Below, one piece after another: positions 60,396-64,000 of a DNA stretch of 64,000 bases. The notes below the pieces were generated by a model that was given only the letters and a program-made list of their open reading frames with translations, did not search any database and was not told the DNA's origin. The position numbers and the translations under genes are program-made. The DNA comes from Posidonia oceanica. Its lineage: Eukaryota > Streptophyta > Magnoliopsida > Alismatales > Posidoniaceae. The DNA lies in the NCBI GenBank assembly GCA_037176725.1, contig JAZBRS010000050.1:17688001-17752000 (forward strand), given 5' to 3'. Numbering within the stretch: the first letter of the stretch is position 1; the number at the start of each line of letters is the position of its first letter.

Positions 60396-61991
60396 TAGAT
60401 CCAGAGGCCTACATTGCTGAACTCATCTCAGCTGCCTGTAAACTAGGGGCAGTCTCTTCTCAGGAAACCTCTGTCTCTGCTCAAGTCTAGCCACACCAAG
60501 GGAGAACACAACCAGGCTCAGCAGGCCCCCATCACAAGAACCGGGTGGATCTCCAACCAAGTCGCACTACCTCTACCTAATGCAGGACCAGCCACCTCCC
60601 CGCCTCAACTGGAGTTCCACATACCCTAGAGGGTAGAAGGCACCTTCGACGTCCTGGAGCAGCTTAGAAAGACACAAGCAAAGATCTCCATCTACGAGCT
60701 GATCAGAGCCTCGGAGAAGCATCGCGACATCTTGATGGAGGTATTGAAGAAAGCCCAGGTACCGGAGGACATGCCTGCTGAAGCTCTGGCCACCGTCGCT
60801 GCTGTTGTGTTCATGGAGCCCACAGTTATCTTCATCGACTTTGAATTAGCTCCTCCTGAAAGGAGGACATTACCTTTAAATGTTACTATTGTAATAAATA
60901 GTTATAAACTTTCTGGTGTGTTTGTCGATACTGGGGCAACTTTAAACGTATGCTCCCTAGAAACCCTGCAGTTAGTTAGGCTAACCGAATCTCAACTATG
61001 CCCAGCAGCCTTAACTGTATCAAGGTACGACAATAACAAAAAAGCAGCCTTGGGAAAGATAACTGTCCAAGTTATCATTGGCCCTCTCCAAATGGAAACA
61101 GAGCTCATAGTAGTCGATGCCCCAATCTCGTATTGGCTCATATTAGGGCGCCAATGGATCGAGGAGATCAAGGCAGTCACCTCCCCACGCCACCAATGCA
61201 TGAAGTTCCCTTACCAAGGGAAAATCATCAAAATACGGGGAGATGAGCTGGTGGAAGCTGAAGCCCACCTGGTAACAATCCCGACTACCACACCGGCACC
61301 ATTGATCAGGGACTCAGCTGCCAAGGCCATAAACAATGTCAAAAAGGTCTTCACTCCCAAGAGTATTGATATAAATCAATACGATTACCCCGACCACATG
61401 AAAAGGCCTTGGGAGATCCTCCTCAAGATAGGATACACCCCGGGGAAAGGACTTGGCCGCCAGGAACAAGGAATGAGGGATGCGCTTGAAACACCAGAGG
61501 AGCGCAGTCGTACCGGGCTAGGGTACCTTGGGCAACCAGACCCAAGCAAACCTCTAGCATGGTCACTTGCCAACCACTTCATGTCAGTCGGGCTACAAGT
61601 GCACGACAAGCAAGTGTCAGACATAGTTCTCAACTTCCCAGCAACAACAATAGCCGTAAAGGCCCCTAAGCCCGTCATCCTCGGCGTTCTTACAGACCCC
61701 GAGACGGCACTAACTCCTTCTCCCTGCTTAGAAGAAGTTCTAACCATCCTCAATGCTTCGATGAAGCCCGAGGAAGAAGTACCAACCTCCTACACGGAAG
61801 AGGTCCCTGCTGCTCTCCCCGCATCCCCAGAAGCTCCTTTATCTTCGGACATCCAAACAAGCGATTCCTCCAGAACCTCTGCTGAAGGCGCTGAAGCAGA
61901 GGACTCCGACCCTGTCTGCGAGCTCACTTGCCTTTTCAACAATCTACGACCTTGTCCCCCGAAGCAAGATGGGACCAAGGCCACAGGTTAG
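60396..61991 (+). pseudogene. Second retropepsin domain plus G-patch-like segment of element D
   Basis: Same frame as gag and the first protease, with TAG codons at about 60396, 60447 and 60627. The catalytic word is VFVDTGATLNVCSLETLQLV (about 60920), with an IGPLQMETELIVVDAP middle and a YWLILGRQWIEEIKA end. The domain aligns along its whole length with the first one but is clearly diverged, roughly a third identical by eye. A glycine-rich piece follows at about 61405-61540 (EILLKIGYTPGKGLGRQEQG), which resembles a G-patch RNA-binding motif. The acidic Ser/Pro-rich tail ends at TAG 61989. Both domains keep D-T-G. Confidence 0.85.
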
Positions 61992-62147
61992 ACTCCCCAG
62001 CCTTTGGACATCCAAGCAAGTGGCTCCCCCAGAACCTCTACGGAAGACACCAAAGCAGAGGACTCCAACCCCACCTGCAAGCTCTCCCACTTCCTTAGCA
62101 ACCCACGGCCTTGCCCCTCTAAGCAAGAAGGGGCCAGGGCCACAGAC
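61833..62147 (+). repeat. Tandem duplication of about 159 bp at the end of gag-pro
   Basis: GGACATCCAAACAAGCG at about 61847 is repeated as GGACATCCAAGCAAGTGG at about 62006, followed by matching CAGAACCTCT, AAGCAGAGGACTCC and CCTTGTCCC/CCTTGCCCC words. The first unit is inside the open frame. The second follows its TAG and ends at TGA about 62148. Confidence 0.85.
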
Positions 62148-62199
62148 TGAACGTCCAATGGCGAATCGCCTCCACCGTAGAGGCAAACCTAGGGGAAAC

Positions 62200-62388
62200 T
62201 CCCTACCCTTGTGAATAATTTCTTTCCCGCATTTAACTCTTGCATTTTGTTTTCGCATGATTTACTTTCCAGCAATTTACTTCCTAGTTTAGATAGTAGT
62301 GGGGAAGGTAAACGAGGACAAGGCAGGGATGGCTTAACTGCCATGCTATCCTCGCAAAAAGTATCTAATCACTCTACTAAGTGTGCAG
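62200..62388 (+). other. Spacer between gag-pro and pol, possible intron
   Basis: The gag-pro frame closes at about 62148 and pol is read in another frame from about 62381. Between them lies AT-richer DNA with a possible donor (GGGAAG|GTAAACG near 62306, or CTT|GTGAAT near 62205) and a clear acceptor-like TAAGTGTGCAG ending near 62387. Ogre/Tat elements are known to splice an intron at this junction; that it happens here is inference. Confidence 0.45.
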
Positions 62389-63490
62389 GTTGGGACAGGA
62401 AGGAGTCGATCACCCAAACTGTAAAAGTATGTCACTATACCACAGCATTGCCACAGGAGCTAGCCACATCGCATGCCATCTTCCTGGTCGAAGAAGTGTC
62501 AAATATCACTGGAAAAACACTGGAAACTATGAAGTCTTCGAGCTGGTGGATACAGAAAAGGACCTAGATGAAGAATCGGTAGACCCTACCATCTTCGAAG
62601 AAATGATAAAAAAATACGATGAGCAGACCAAGGCTGTCGCTGAAGAAACAGAGGAAGTCAATCTGGGCACTGAAGATGATCCAAGACCAGTACGGATAAG
62701 CTCTGCTCTCAACTCAGATGAACGGACCAGAATGGAAAGACTACTCAGAAAGTATATAAGGGTACTGGCCTTCTCCTACGGAGAAATGCCTGGGCTTGAT
62801 TCACTATTGGTGGAGCATAGGCTCCCTCTCAAGCTAGGTGCTAAGACAGCGAAGCAAAAGCTTCGGCATCTACGTCCAGACCTTGCTCTAAAAGTCAAAG
62901 AAGAGATAGACAAGCTACACAAAGCGAAGTTCATCAGAGTTGTGGTGTATCTAGAATGGATTGCCAACATAGTTCCAGTGATGAAGAAAGATGGCAAAGT
63001 GCGCGTGTGCATTGACTACAGAAACCTCAATGAAGCATGCCCAAAAGACGATTTCCCTCTTCCACACATAAACATCCTCATAGACAACACTGCAGGCCAT
63101 GAGATGCTTTCATTCATGGATGGTTTCTCCAGTTACAACTAGATAAAACTCGCGGAAGAAGACCAGGAGAAAACTGCATTTACTACTCCATGGGGGACCT
63201 ATTGCTATGTAGTCATGCCGTTCGGATTAAAGAACGCCGGAGCCACCTATCAGAGGGCTATGATGGCAGTCTTTTACGACATGATACACGACTGCATGGA
63301 GTGCTATGTGGATGACCTGTTAGTGAAGCCAAAAACAAGAGAGGGACACTTTGAAGCACTAGAAAGAGTACTCCGGAGGGCAGACCAGTACAATCTCAGA
63401 ATGAACCCCAAGAAGTGTGTCTTCGGGGTCACTGCCGGAAAGCTGCTTGGCTTCATACTGAGAAAAAGGGGCATAGAAGTGGATCCCACC
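62389..63490 (+). pseudogene. Reverse transcriptase of element D, cut by an LTR
   Basis: The RT domain runs from about 62790: LLVEHRLPLKLGAK, MKKDGKVRVCIDYRNLNEAC, DDFPLPHINILIDNTAGHEM, TPWGTYCYVVMPFGLKNAGA, ECYVDDLLVK (the catalytic YVDD), then NPKKCVFGVTAGKLLGFILR. One TAG at 63140-63142 replaces the Gln of SYNQIKL. The words are those of the Tat lineage of Ty3/gypsy. The frame ends at RGIEVDPT where a family-B-like LTR begins (63491). RNase H and integrase must lie beyond the window. Confidence 0.9.
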
Positions 63491-64000
63491 TGTAGCGATC
63501 CCGGCATTCGGATCGTCCATGCACGATGCCAAAGCTCGCGTGCACCGATCGGAATCAGGCTCACTATAAGCGGCTATGTCCGAGAAGGAAGACCTAGCTC
63601 GAAAACATTTAAAAGAGGGAAAAAAGGAAAGAAAAGAAGAGGACAAGACAAAATCGGAGTCGCCACCAAGTCTATTAAATCGGGAGACGAGGAAAACCGG
63701 GGAAATGCGTGAATAATCACGCAAAACCAAGCAAAAGATGCAATGCAAGGCAGTGCAAAAGAAATAAGATGCAAATGAATGCGAATGAAGTGACTCGTGC
63801 CTAGGACAAGGGCAATATGGTCATTGCAGGCCAAGAGAGGGTAAGGACTCCTGTTACGCGCGGGGAAGGTGTTAGGCACCCCCGACACGCCCGAGAATCG
63901 GTCTTTCTAGGCTTACGCTCGCATATGCAGGGAAATGCAGACTTTGAATGCCTAAGTGCCAATGAGTGCCTGTCTAAATGCTCGAAGGTGTGCTCTAAGT
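63491..64000 (-). repeat. 3' end of a family-B-like LTR inserted in element D
   Basis: It begins TGTAGCGATCCCGGCATTCG in the middle of RT coding and matches the family B pattern at 48587: GCACGATGCCAAAGCTCGCGTGCACCGATCGGAA-type words split over about 35 bp, GGAGTCGCCACCAAGTCTAT, and the GGGAAGGTGTTAGGCACC block at about 63861. In element sense it is the 3' end of an LTR on the minus strand. It runs off the window, so a solo LTR and a full element cannot be told apart. Confidence 0.8.

Overview
The window is repeat-rich nuclear DNA of a flowering plant, possibly a monocot, though the species cannot be told from the sequence. The supports are spliced plant genes with GT-AG introns, CACTA and hAT DNA transposons, and several Ty3/gypsy retrotransposons nested in one another. 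Only two stretches look like host genes. One is the last three exons of an AFC-type LAMMER kinase (495-1051, minus). The other is a complete two-exon CFL1-like WW-domain gene (18081-18855, minus).

From about 2.69 to 16.12 kb lies a decayed CACTA (En/Spm) transposon with a TNP2-type transposase and a second, Transposase_24-type gene. A second CACTA element (7113-12237) sits inside that second gene. This inner element is a Pack-CACTA. It carries, all on the minus strand, intron-containing fragments of a mitochondrial gamma-carbonic-anhydrase-like gene, a peroxisomal 3-ketoacyl-CoA thiolase gene and a homogentisate phytyltransferase gene. From 16.1 to 22.4 kb there is gene-flanking DNA with CFL1 and two small foldback/MITE-like elements.

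From 22.4 kb to the right edge the window is a stack of retrotransposons. The order of insertion can be read from the junctions. F, a Tekay-like LTR piece (22376-23179), is cut by E, a Tekay chromovirus on the minus strand (LTR 23180-25213, pol 25262-28144). E is cut in its pol gene by A, a minus-strand element that has giant LTRs and gag but no visible pol (28145 to 54619 and beyond). A then received a 4.67-kb hAT element in its 3' LTR (31586-36256, perfect 8-bp target duplication), two giant solo LTRs of family B (41393-46673 and 48587-53092, each with a 5-bp target duplication), and, in its 5' LTR, element D (from 54620). D is a plus-strand Tat-type gypsy element and is itself cut at 63491 by another family-B-like LTR.

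The main points for a second look are these. D has two different retropepsin domains in tandem, followed by a G-patch-like segment. The gag-protease frame of D is broken only by TAG codons. The 4-5 kb LTRs of A and B share an ordered architecture: a low-complexity tract, a GC-rich block with a conserved splice-donor-like site, arrays of a GCATTTAGGTCC-type motif, a conserved stem-loop block and terminal short tandem repeats. The Pack-CACTA combines three unrelated metabolic gene fragments with splice sites preserved.
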